From Priapulus caudatus (Eukaryota; Priapulida; Priapulimorpha; Priapulimorphida; Priapulidae), in contig NW_014578597.1 of NCBI RefSeq assembly GCF_000485595.1, positions 8,587-36,726 on the forward strand: a stretch of 28,140 nt of DNA, read 5' to 3'. Each line of letters starts with the position of its first letter. Within the stretch, counting starts at the first letter, position 1. The translations under genes and the position numbers were made by a program. The notes below the pieces were generated by a model. The model worked only from the letters and a program-made list of their open reading frames with translations. It was not told the origin of the DNA and ran no database searches. Positions 16,971 to 28,140 of this stretch are shown here, piece after piece.

Positions 16971-18819
16971 CAGTCATTAGTTAACCACATCAAATAATAA
17001 TATTCATGTACATATCACACACCTAACACCAACAGCCAACACACACAAACAACAACTCACACCACCATATTTTCAGCAGCCAGCACATATCAACAAAACT
17101 TGTCAATGCGATTTTGTCAATTGAGATTTTTAAAATGTGTGGAAGTTGATGTCTCTGATTCTGTGTCATCATTAGGCATTCTCATTACATATATCTACCA
17201 AGCTCAAAAGATAAAAATCATAATATTTTCGGACTCTGATACCTCTTTAAAGGGCTTAAAATCACTATCCAATGATATCTCAAAGATCGAGAACGGCGGT
17301 ACGAACCAATACACAAACAATTACAAGAACACAACAATCCGTAACAAAATGGGACAAAAATATGGTATATTTTACTATCTTTACTTTTCTGATGCTAACT
17401 TAAAAATATATCAGTAACATATATGATCCAATGAATACACAACATCGAACAATCAATTCTCCGCTATCATCATATTCAAAGAATAATTACAAATGCTGTA
17501 TGCAGATTCCTAACATCAACATACATATAATGAATTAACACAGCAACATTGAGTGTTTCATCCAAATAGCACATAACCAATGCAAGTCTACAATGCATAA
17601 GCAAAAATAGCACATGATCACACACGAACGACATACGCGTCTATGCACACATCACTAGCCGCAATAATCAAATCAGTTACACACTTCAAGCACATCCGAG
17701 CAACTAGAATGAATCATGTGTCCCTTTGTACAACAACAACCTTCAAGTCTGTTAAAACTACTAAATAACAACTAACACAGAAACATCACCGCCGTACAGC
17801 TGAGCCGCCTAAGCGTACTCCTTTGCCAACACACAGGACCGCTGCTACGCACTGAGGAGAAATCATGTAAAAAAAAGTAACTCAGTTATGTGTCTGAAGT
17901 ACCCAGAAATAAGACTTGCCGCCAGTACTCCTGCCACTATCATATTAGTCCATCTAGTCTCACATGAAGCAATAATTTGTATAAAAAATGGTTCACAACT
18001 CACGCGATATTAATGGACATTTCTAAAAAATAACTTTCTCGCGATGCGGAGCCCGATGCACAATATAACAGAGATTCTACATGCGACGTATAATTCTAAA
18101 TCCTCTGAATTCAATCTGGTGAACAAGTAGCTGCCACGAGAGATTCGCGAAAAATTATATTATAAAAAATATTCCACTAACTTAAGTTAGTATAGATCCA
18201 TCCTATTATTTCTCTAGAGAGGTCCACCTACAACCACTCCTATGGTCAGTCATATAGGGCACTACATCCACTTTCTCAGAGCGCGGCATACAAACATTAA
18301 TAGAATATTTTCTAGGACGTTATGATTGATATAATGAATCTTTGCTACAAATCCAAGATTATTCTATCCTTATTTGTGCCCCTCCCTTCTCAGCTTCAAG
18401 CAGATGCGACAATTTAGGCCAAGGATCTCACACCGGAATACATTTTGCTGAGATACGCGTCTGTAAATAGGCCACTAACCACAGAATACACAGCGTGTCT
18501 CCGCGTCGTCACTGAACTTCCAACAGTATGTTATTTTTGTTATTGGTGATCTATATAGTATCCCTCTGGTTTTGGAAAGCACACACCGAATTAAATGAAA
18601 TAGCTTCACAGAGAAATTAAGTCTATATACCAGACGTATCTCAGCATGATCACTTGTTAAGGAACCGGTATACTCGAGAGAAATGATGACTCTATGCACA
18701 CCAAATGCAGTAAATTCAATTGGACGATCAGCATACGTTAATAATCTCGTTGTCTTAGGTTGGATATTGAATAGGATGGAAGCGCACTGAACCCGCGAGT
18801 TCTCGAAAAATATACATTC
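16971..18819. other. No recognisable feature
   Basis: AT- and AC-rich DNA without a convincing gene. The longest frame is 105 codons (17100-17417, plus) and matches nothing I know. A perfect 16-bp palindrome, ACTAACTTAAGTTAGT, lies at 18176-18191; part of it (CACTAACTTAAGT) recurs near 26102. Confidence 0.5.
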
Positions 18820-19315
18820 CTAGATGTATATGTGAGTGTGATGGTGGATGTGTAATGTTGTGTTTGATGTTGTCGTATGTGTGTGTAGCGTAGTGTGTGC
18901 GTTGTTGATAATAGTATGTGCTTGAATTGTGATCGTCTGAGTCGCGCTGCTGCGATAGAGTTGCATTGTATGTCTAGTGTAAATTAGTGTCCGTAAAATA
19001 GTCTGTAATTAAGAGTTGTATGAGAAGATGCTTCGGCACGCATGTGCGTTCGTGCGTGAGATATGGGGGAGGGGAGCGCGGAGAGCGAGGGTGTTTGGCG
19101 TTCAAGGAGAATCCTGCTGTATGGGTCCAATATGAATGTTTGCGGAGAGCGGGTGAGGAGCAGGTTCCGTATAATAGTTTTCCATCCTGCTGTGGAATGA
19201 GCAGTTGAGAGCGTGTGTGGAGTTGGTGTCGATGTAGAGGTTTGTGTGATAGGATACGTAGTGACTACTTTGTAGTATGTGTGCTTGCTAATGGTCATTG
19301 AGGGATCTTCGTCGT
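18820..19315. other. G+T-rich block
   Basis: The plus strand changes to G+T here. In 18841-18900 I count 49 of 60 bases as G or T, with only 3 C. It contains many TGTGTG-like stretches but no regular microsatellite, and no frame that looks like a gene. Confidence 0.7.
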
Positions 19316-22300
19316 GCGTGTCGCAACATTTAAGCGCGCTACAATTAATTCGACAATTGCAGGAAAGAACTGAAAAACAACTTTATGCGACACAGTCTAT
19401 CCGCAGTTATTCAACTTAGCGAGTCCCGGATCGAGATTGCGTGGTATTTTACACCAACTGCTACTATACGTATATACGTAAACATACAGCGACACTTCAT
19501 AAACAGTCCCTGATCCATTGGTTACTTCATTCTCCGCGAGGCACAGACGGCCGGCGCTGGTGACACAAGACAATTGATGTCCTCCCCAACATGAAGAGCA
19601 TCGGCCCGTGACTCATATAGAGCGAGCTCATAAAATCGCTCTGTATATAGTCTTTATAGCCGCTAAATCATCGTCCCAACAAAGTAAGGCATAAATGGAA
19701 GTATATATGTAACTCTCACCGATCGGAAAAAGGCGACCATGTATGCGAAACGCGAGGAGAAAGTATGCAAATCGAACATCATAGGTGAATTCTCGGTGGA
19801 TGATTCAAGGAAATATACCAGCCGACTGTACTATACCACCACCAATCATTAGTTCATGTTTTAAATGACACCAAAAAAAAACTCAACGAAGGTTTATCAT
19901 AATGACTAAAAAGATGTTAGTATTCAACTAAGAGGGTTCACTGGCGAGAGAGAAACTCAGCGATGGTATCCTGCCATTCACTATTTCAACCTCCGCTTCA
20001 AAAAGAATTATTATACAGTCATGCCCACGCTTTCCAAAAGTAAAGAGAACCTAGATTAACTAAGACCCCACCAAGTGCAACAGCTCCAAAATAACTTAAT
20101 AAATACTAACACACACAAACTAAATAAATAAAGAAAGTGTGATCTATCTTAAGAAGACCCCACATAAAATACAACTAAATAATATAGTACCCTTGTCTGT
20201 AGTGCAGGCATTAAAGCGAGGTCTTTTATATCATTTCCATGCAGCAAGTTGTTGTCAATCCCCTTTATATATGTATTCATGCTCAAGCTTTTTGGTTTCC
20301 TCAGAAAGATCGTTGAGTTTGATTATCCAGATCATTAGTTGGCTTTCAAACGCGATATGTTAATTTATTTTGTCCCTACATAAACAACACTGAAACCAAT
20401 ATAGATCTACACAAATCTAAATCACAGTAGAAGATAGTATACACCACTGTCATTAAATAAGTAATACTAATTCTACTAGCAAACCAAATGTGTATAACGC
20501 CACTGAATTCAGGCTATAATACTTATTATAGACACTAATTTTTAGAAATAGAGCCTACATTTCATCCGATGCACGAGCCTAGAAGCCTTACTAACCAAGC
20601 TGCACGGGCTGGGGTGTAGTTTTTATAAGATGTTTATCAGAAAATTGACATTTGAGAAACTATATGTAATTAACTTATTCTGCAAAAAATATTCATTACA
20701 TTGACCATAACGTCAAATTACACACACAATGAATGCATACCATAGTGGAAAATCATCGCTATACTATATATACATTTGAGGGAACGGGTAATTACGCAAT
20801 CGGTTGAAAATTTTATCCTTATCAACAAATATTCCACTTTAATATTTCCCGCGACTTAACTAAGGCGCGTACTCTTCTAGGCCTCTTTATATAATAATCC
20901 CACTAGATACCACATTACCCATATACTTCAACTGTCATTTAGTTGGCTGGTTTTGTTTAAAACTGAGAAATATCTCCTCTGCACAAAGACAAACACTAAA
21001 TATGCCTAGAAATCACTACACTTATGAGGCAACAATACAGAAAATTCGTGTAGTTATGGATGCCGCTGACGAATTGTGCTCAAGCCTGCACTGGTTGCGC
21101 GATAAAAGAGTTCTACATACAGGCTACAATCGAGTTATCAACCAATTGTGAAAACACAATCGAAAACGAAATCACGACCATGTAAGTTTAAAACTCTCTT
21201 GTAAGTACGAAGTAATAGTTCTATGATTCTCTCTATATCACCAATTAAACACACAACTATATACAATAAAGTACAATACATATCTGTATTATAAATTCGA
21301 GACTGTGAGTATGTTCGAGAGAGCTGGTGTGTCGTTGGTGTCTGGTGCGCCATGCTAGAGATGTGTCTCGACACTTCTCTCTGTCTTCGCCACAAGCGCT
21401 TTCACACGGCATTCCTAAGAGCCCTTCAATTATATCTCGAGTACGCAGGGGTGATGCCGCCAGAAGAGCGAGATAGATCCCGTCCAACATCGACGTCACA
21501 CCTATCGCTATAATGGGATTGCAGTGCTGGTAGACACCAAGTGCGCGAGCAAGATATTGAGACGATTGAGCAAACTCAGCCTAAACTGCATAATTCGTCC
21601 CAGGACACACATCAAGCAAGTCAAGAGGCCAAAAATGCCAATATGTGCAGAAGAGACACATTGGGAAATGATCGAGTCCCTCGTCCCTTTTAAGATGAAA
21701 AAGACAACACAACGTACTACTAATAGAGTCATCCCACGCAAACTGAGTATATACACACTTCCTGCGAGCGAATTAAAACTTCTGTGGCTATTGACCTTAG
21801 GCGAGTCGTAAATCTTCAGCATCCCTCTGCAATCCAACCCTACACATTCGCGAGACAATGGAACTACATCACTCGCCTGTCTCTCTGCACCTCGCCCCAA
21901 CTGTCACCACCCGCCCCATGCAGTGCAGAATCCGCCACCATCAAAAGCTGACTGTTCGAGAACATTGCTGCAAATCAACGTCATATTCCTCCCAGGGTCC
22001 GTCGCCCTAATCTAAACCAACAAGTTTCTCCAAACGAGACATTATAGTGCCACTAGACATATTTATCACGCTGATGAAAATGACACGAACACGCATCAGT
22101 CTATTATATCTCACATCACGCTCAGTTGCAACTTTATTAGTCATCAAACATATGTATTTAACGAACACAATAGTGGCGCTTTACGCTTTGAGACAACCAG
22201 ACCCCGCGCTGCCTATTTTCACAACTGGTAGTTGGACACTAGATAGCTCACATAGTCAGTACACTCTATCAGGTTCCTAAGACAACACAATTATTATGCG

Positions 22301-23780
22301 TCTCATTTTCTCACACTGAGCTCCTCTATTTAAACGTTCTTTTTAGACACAAAGACTGGGCTCAGTGCGTTCACCAACAATTTACACAACGCGTGAGCTA
22401 TTTCCGATGCACGTGCTCTCAGCCGCGAGGAAGTTCGCATTCGCGAACGAAGTTTGCATCATGTAGGGCGGAACATACGTCGTTGAGTCCAACGTCGCTA
22501 CCCGCGGTATCACGTTTTATTGCCACCAACTTCATATTCCTGAATTTAACAACAGCATAAGTGCCACCAACGCAATGATGCTCTAAATAGTGTAGTCCCT
22601 ATCAGTCATACTTCGCCTGTGTAATGAAAAGAAACGAACGCCCCCACGTCAACTTGGGCCGCAACGCTAGATCTCCTCACAACAACAACCACTTCACTCA
22701 CAACTTATCTGGAGCAACATCCTCCGCTGCTCTTTAACATGTGCAGAAATGTCCATTTGTTGCCAGTAGCACAGGTAACAGAACAACCGAAGATAGAAGT
22801 GGAGAAGGATGTAAGGGAAACAAAGAGAGTGAATATATAACGTATGCGTGTTAAATTAATGATATGAACTTGGCCAACGTTCGAAATAATGTAAAAGTTG
22901 AGCATTGTACATTAATGTGTGAGCCACACTGTTTGGCAACAGATCTAAATAGGGATCATGAAGAGCTTTAACACGCGAGAGCTAGCAAATAAACCCTTCA
23001 TTTGTCACCGAGGTGTCACCAAATCACAGGCCATGCCAAGCGCCTAGATAGAGTGGCACGTCATACAGTCCACCTCGTGTACATTCCAAAACACCAAATA
23101 ATTATACGTTGGGCCACCTGAATGGAACCAAAGAGCCTGTCACCAAGCCGAAACGATCGGCACAACTCAGTTTGACATGGCTGAAAACACCGTTGGGAGC
23201 ATACCCAACGTCGATTATAACTATGCAATAACCAATCGGATTCAGAACTTCTATCTGGGTAGAACCAACGAAGAACATGAGCGAGTACATCACCCAATTT
23301 CTCACATACCTCCTAACTTGCTGATAAAAAACAGCCATAACGCTGGGCGTGAGCAAACCACCGCATGTTCTAAAGTACTGTTCTTCGTCAAAACTACAAA
23401 AATTCCAAGTACAAGCAAATTTTGTCATCATATGATAGACTATACGTCAACAATGTGTTGAATGACTATATACTAAAAAAGACATCAATAACTAAGAATG
23501 CGCCCAATACACCTATCGACAAGCTTGCTCCACGACATGTCCAACGAGCGTATCTTGTATATCTATACATTTTGCAACCACACTTCCTCTTTGGAGTAGA
23601 TCAAAATACTCCCATGCCGACTAAAATTCTTTCTGCGCTAAACATACCCTTATTGTCTAATAGAAAACCGAGACAACAGCGAATATTTATAACATTTCTC
23701 CTAATGATCGCAATAATGATAGACCACTTGTTCTACTTACGACATGTACACTCCCTGGTCAGCATACGTAGCAGTGGAGT
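19316..23780. other. No recognisable feature
   Basis: AT-rich, without frames above about 130 codons and without similarity to the elements in the left half that I can see. A perfect 14-bp palindrome TACGTATATACGTA is at 19467-19480. Confidence 0.5.
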
Positions 23781-23811
23781 GTGTGCATCTTCTATAGAAG
23801 ACTGTGCACAC
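23781..23811. repeat. Inverted repeat / hairpin
   Basis: GTGTGCA (23781-23787) and TGCACAC (23805-23811) flank a perfect 14-bp palindrome TCTTCTATAGAAGA (23788-23801), with three extra bases CTG on one side. Confidence 0.8.
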
Positions 23812-24039
23812 GAGAGAAATGAAGAGTGTATAAGAGTCTCAAAAAGAATCAACAGAGTCGATATGATGTAGCCATGAATGACTGGGGTTGATTGAGTCGG
23901 GCCCCATGCCTGTATGCTGTTAACCGCCACTGAACCCACTGTATGCCTCGCATATTGATAAAAAGCGCAGAGTCTTTTCATCCATTTTCCAAGATATGAT
24001 GACCACATCTCACAGCCAAGAGCACGGTGTAGTTTCTTT

Positions 24040-24340
24040 ATCTAAAAGAGAGGGTTCCGTCAATTCCCAGGGCCAACTTACCCCATGAGGTGTCCTCCAA
24101 GCACTGACATCCGCCATCAAGGTTTGACGTCCGAGTGTGGCCCGAGGATCTTCGCCTTCTGCCCGCAATCACCCGGCAATCAAGATATTAGGGCTACGGT
24201 GCAGCGATACTTGCCCAACAGGTGAGTGGCGCGGAGATCCCCAAAGTATATCACAAGACCCAGCCAAGCAGCGGCGACACCTGGAAACCAGGGGCCGAAG
24301 CAGCCGTAACTGGGGGTCCCCCGCCAAAAAAAAAAATTGT
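24040..24340. other. GC-rich block ending in an A11 run
   Basis: About 290 bases clearly richer in G+C than the DNA on both sides, ending GGGGGTCCCCCGCC followed by eleven A (about 24327-24337). The body-plus-A-tail layout resembles a retroposed sequence, but I do not see a tRNA- or 5S-like head, and GGTTCCGTCAATTCC (near 24053) is only a poor match to a pol III B box. No protein is recognisable on either strand. Confidence 0.3.
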
Positions 24341-27300
24341 GAAATCGTAAGATGGTATTTACAACGCATCTTTGAGTACATGCTACAGGCTTTCATTCTG
24401 GCTAACTGGTCAATCTTTTTAGTAGAAGCAATTTTTGCGCTCTCGGCACCGGCACTGATTGATGTAGAAGGGGGGAGTGCATCACTGTTTGACCACCGAG
24501 TTGCGTTTTCATTATTAACATTTAACCCATCGTAACCCACCGTCCTTGTGCACAACGGTGCTGAACATGCACATATTAAACCTGCTACACAATATTCGCA
24601 CATCACCGAGTGAAAAAGCGTGCAAAAGAGTTTAACTCAATTAACTAGTAGAATTTTATTACAAATACCATACCCTGCATGCCAGCGTCCCATTTGTACT
24701 GATATGCCGTAGCTCATTACAGAGCTTTTGACAAATATAATCTACAGAATATAATATAGTATCATGAGCCCATTCTCCACGGCCACCGAAGCGGCGCCTG
24801 TATATAAATTGTTTAGCCAACCAAGAGCAGCGAGCAGAGCGTTGCCTATAGCGGTCGCCTATAAACACAGGCATCTCTTCATATCCTTAGTCGCCCCCTG
24901 CGAGAGTTCGACTCTCCTCAGCAAGACCTAGTCGTTGGCCCGCAGAGTATGTCATTCTTCAGAGTCACTATTAATAATGAGAAACCTAATTACCAAACTA
25001 ACGGAAATAACGCGAAAAGTGGAGAAGATTAGAAGATTCGAAGTTAACAGAAGAGATCATAGCAAATACGATTAGTGCATCACAAGAAAATTGGCGTGAG
25101 ATAAGATACAGTCCGATCATTGTGAAGTACGATAAATATCCAAACGAGCGATAATACTAAAAGTAATACGCCACTATTTACCTCATGCCCATGTCATATG
25201 CGATATATCACAGAATTATCATCACTAGTCAATGTAAGGAAGTTTTTTTCGTGCAGAACCAGAGAAATTATTCACGAGAGTACATATTCAGACTGTTTTG
25301 CATGATATCAAAAGGTCTAATTCCTATAAAGCAATTAATTATGTAATGATAACACATAACTAAACACCAAGTCTTGTCTCCTATTATACCAGGCCCGGCA
25401 AAGCTGGTAAAGCCTAACAAATGGAGGTGTCACACATCACTGTGACCGAGGAAGATCTTGTAAAAAATGACGAACAGCTCGTACGATTATTGAATCAAGA
25501 CACACTCATAAGTAATTAGATACAAGTGAGAGTCCAATCTACTAGGCGAAGAATGGATACATGGCTGTGGAGCATAAGATCTAAATAGAAGAATTGAAAA
25601 TGCGATTCACCTAAATTAACTGCTATATTATCACTGTATATTAAGTAATAAACTCTAAGTGAAGTGGTATAGTTGACGCAATTTTGTTGTATTATAAGAG
25701 TACCCCTTATAACGAGCCACTTGAACAGTGAGCAACTACGACGAAAGAGTTATTTTTACTCGCCAAGGTAAAACAATGAACATTTGAGCGTACAATCAAA
25801 ACAGGCGTAGATAAAGATTTACCCTGCCATACAACACCACACAATCATATTTGTTTTACAAATCGTATTAGCGAAGACCCACGTCAAAAAACTGTTTGAC
25901 TAAATAGAATGACCTCACTAGGGAAGGCTAAATTAAATATTTATACATAAATACTACTTTGAATTCTGTGGTTCTGAGTATATAATTAAACTAGCACACT
26001 CACCATGCAGTTATATTTTTATAATCTTATATTGTCGAACTGTGCGCACGTGAGAGCATATACGTTAAGTAAAAAATATTCTTTGTATGACATAGTTATG
26101 TCACTAACTTAAGTAATCCTGTTCTCTTTTACTTGAACATTGTAGCTGCATTTTACTCTTTGAGTATATATTAATACAACCTCTCGTGGGAGTCGCGCAA
26201 CAGGCCTATGTAGTCCCCTACCAATACATTACCAAGACAAAAACTCTAGTCAACTGCCACAGCACGACACTTTGTATGTACTGTCACCACGAAATCCAAT
26301 CATTTACAGATAATATAACAACTCTAGGTACAGAAATTTTCACATACTCGAGCTTTTAGTCTCTAGAGCACATACAAAATTACTTATTACTGATTGCATA
26401 GAAGAGCGCGTACTACTCTTACGAAATCTTGCTACCAACGCACCGCTTCTATGATGCATCGATATTACCACAAGAAACTTACTCTTCAACAATGGTCACC
26501 ACTGTTGACACGCGTCTCCAGATAAACACATAACACTATAGAGCTAAGCAAATATCAAGTCGTGGAGTTACCCTATTACACTTCACCCACCTTTAACCAA
26601 TCACGTCTATCACATCCGCTCTCTATAGTCGCAACAACCAGACAAAAAACTATATACAGAGCGACTTCTGCTTTCGCTGCTCACCTTTCATCACTTAAGA
26701 CAACATACTCTTTCTACTACTGTGCCCCGGCACACTGTTCTGCCTGCCTAAAATGCCTCGCGACGATCCGCCTCACAACACCGCTTCAGTGCGACTCATC
26801 TCTATCTAACACCACAACAGTGCACCTGAGCTTTTGCCAGCCAATCGTATTCTGCGTGCGCGCTCATTGATAGAAAGCTGGTGCACTCACACTGACGCCA
26901 AGCATAAGGTACGAAGACTCCCAATCCCATACATTCGCCCAGCTGACCCAATGTTTCAGCATAACACAATGCTGTCGTCACACATAATAGTCTAACGATC
27001 ACAACTTATGAAACGAAGAGCAAACGTCATATCCAAACAACTAAGGGACCTTCTAACATCATACTCAATCCAATAAGCGGAAGAACCTGAACGTAGTGAT
27101 ATCACAGAAGTCACTAAAACAGTTGTCATACAAAACATCGTTGTACAACTCAAACAGAGCGATTTACCCTCCGCGGACACGAGGCAGAAATATTCGAGAC
27201 GTTCTATTAAAGAGTGTTAGCCGTATCCATAGCTTAAAAATTAATCACTAGGACACTTCTAAGGGCCGCGACAGCTTAGGAGAGATATTGTATTCCAAAC

Positions 27301-28140
27301 AATTTATCATATAGCATACAGATATTTGAGCATTAATCCTAGAGAGTCCGCTTTTCACATAGCCACTATACTCAACTGAATAGAACAGAGAGAGCGAACC
27401 AAGAATATCTCACCATCTCACTATTACTGCTCGTCACATCCAATTCAATGTCAATCTACTCTTCTTCTCCGTCGTCTACATCTCTGCATTCAAACTACGT
27501 CTTTCCCCATGCTCACTCTCGTATTCTTCACAATCCTATCCCATCTAACCAGCATACACATTTAACGGTATCTCCGCCAATGATCATTCGATTTATCTCT
27601 ATATCATCTACGCGCATCCTGAAAGATCTAAAGCCTAAAATCTCACCTGGGGGTTAAGACAAAGAACATTCTCCTGCTCGATACTCCATTGAACCTTACT
27701 ATAAGTCCCTCGAGTGGATAAACACACAGAGTCACCACACCTCCAAAACAAAATATAAGAGCTAAAAAGGTATACAGAAACTTGTGCGCCTGAAACGTCA
27801 TCAAAATCGGTGGATTTGTAACGTGCATCCTGAGACACGGCGACACGCAACCAAGAAAGCTGCTGATTGCAACAAACTCATACGTAAAGTTGGTCTCAAA
27901 CAATTGACATATCAGCCGCGCTTCAATTCGAGCGCCTGAAATAATTAATTAAAGGTCACTCTAAGAAAATAGCATGAACTACACACAAATGATTATACCA
28001 GTGCCTTATGTATACAGATATTTGATATGCATACACAAAAAATACGTCACACACAATGAGTAATGTTTTATTTTCACCGGAAAAATCTCATCTCATTTTT
28101 TCATGGTTTAGAGAGCCAGTTGAGCATGCATTAATAATAA
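24341..28140. other. No recognisable feature
   Basis: AT-rich DNA with G-poor stretches on the plus strand (4 G in the 60 bases 26581-26640). Frames are 62-102 codons and resemble nothing I know. No terminal repeats, LTRs or RNA genes were found. Confidence 0.5.

Noticed and set aside
24040-24330. Possible 5S or 18S rRNA fragment (CCGTCAATTCC; CACCTGGAAACCAGG)
   Set aside because: Only isolated short matches; the neighbouring conserved rRNA sequence is absent.
24890-24935. tRNA-like T arm (GAGAGTTCGACTCTCCTC)
   Set aside because: No matching acceptor strand, D arm or anticodon arm at the right distance on either strand.

Overview
The window looks like repeat-rich nuclear DNA from an animal, probably an invertebrate. 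Everything recognisable is a decayed or partial transposable element. Genes are split by candidate GT/AG introns, there are TATA boxes and AATAAA signals, one LTR primer-binding site matches an animal-type tRNA-Leu 3' end, and a short TTAGGG array is present. I found no convincing host gene, rRNA, tRNA or CRISPR array. The species cannot be named from what I can see.

Layout. 1-1090: the 5' end of an LTR retrotransposon on the minus strand (LTR, tRNA-Leu primer site, leader with an internal duplication, start of a gag-like frame running off the left edge). 1471-1988: a palindromic mariner-type MITE flanked by TA. 2000-2813 and 5461-6310: two nearly identical copies of the 3' part of a Mutator-like (MULE) transposase gene. 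Both carry the same LTR at the same CATG site. Copy 2 keeps a full solo LTR (6244-6723) and the DDE part of the transposase (7066-7663). Copy 1 is cut inside the LTR and abuts a second transposase-like gene with an IDGLPLFKSS motif (2817-3859, with a TATA box near 4285). 7825-9830: a broken Ty3/gypsy pol. Its integrase core is replaced by three TTAGGG units, and its RNase H segment is duplicated head to tail (466-bp unit). 9734-11580: two 693-bp direct repeats around a 460-bp spacer. 11725-13479: a pogo/jerky-type transposase gene (minus) with an OTU-protease-like domain between the DDE core and the C-terminal zinc finger. 13742-14798: a gypsy integrase fragment. 14908-16970: a THAP plus DDE_4 (ISL2EU/Harbinger-like) transposase gene on the plus strand, with one intron and several frame breaks.

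From about 17 kb to the end nothing is recognisable: no long frames and no known element. Local base composition is strongly strand-asymmetric (A+C-rich, then a G+T-rich block at 18.8-19.3 kb, then G-poor stretches). Either this is old degenerate non-coding DNA or the sequence quality falls here. The frame breaks in the THAP/DDE_4 gene fit both.

The elements do not work together as a pathway. They form a nest of insertions and local duplications. The most unusual item is the DDE-OTU-zinc-finger order in the pogo-type gene.
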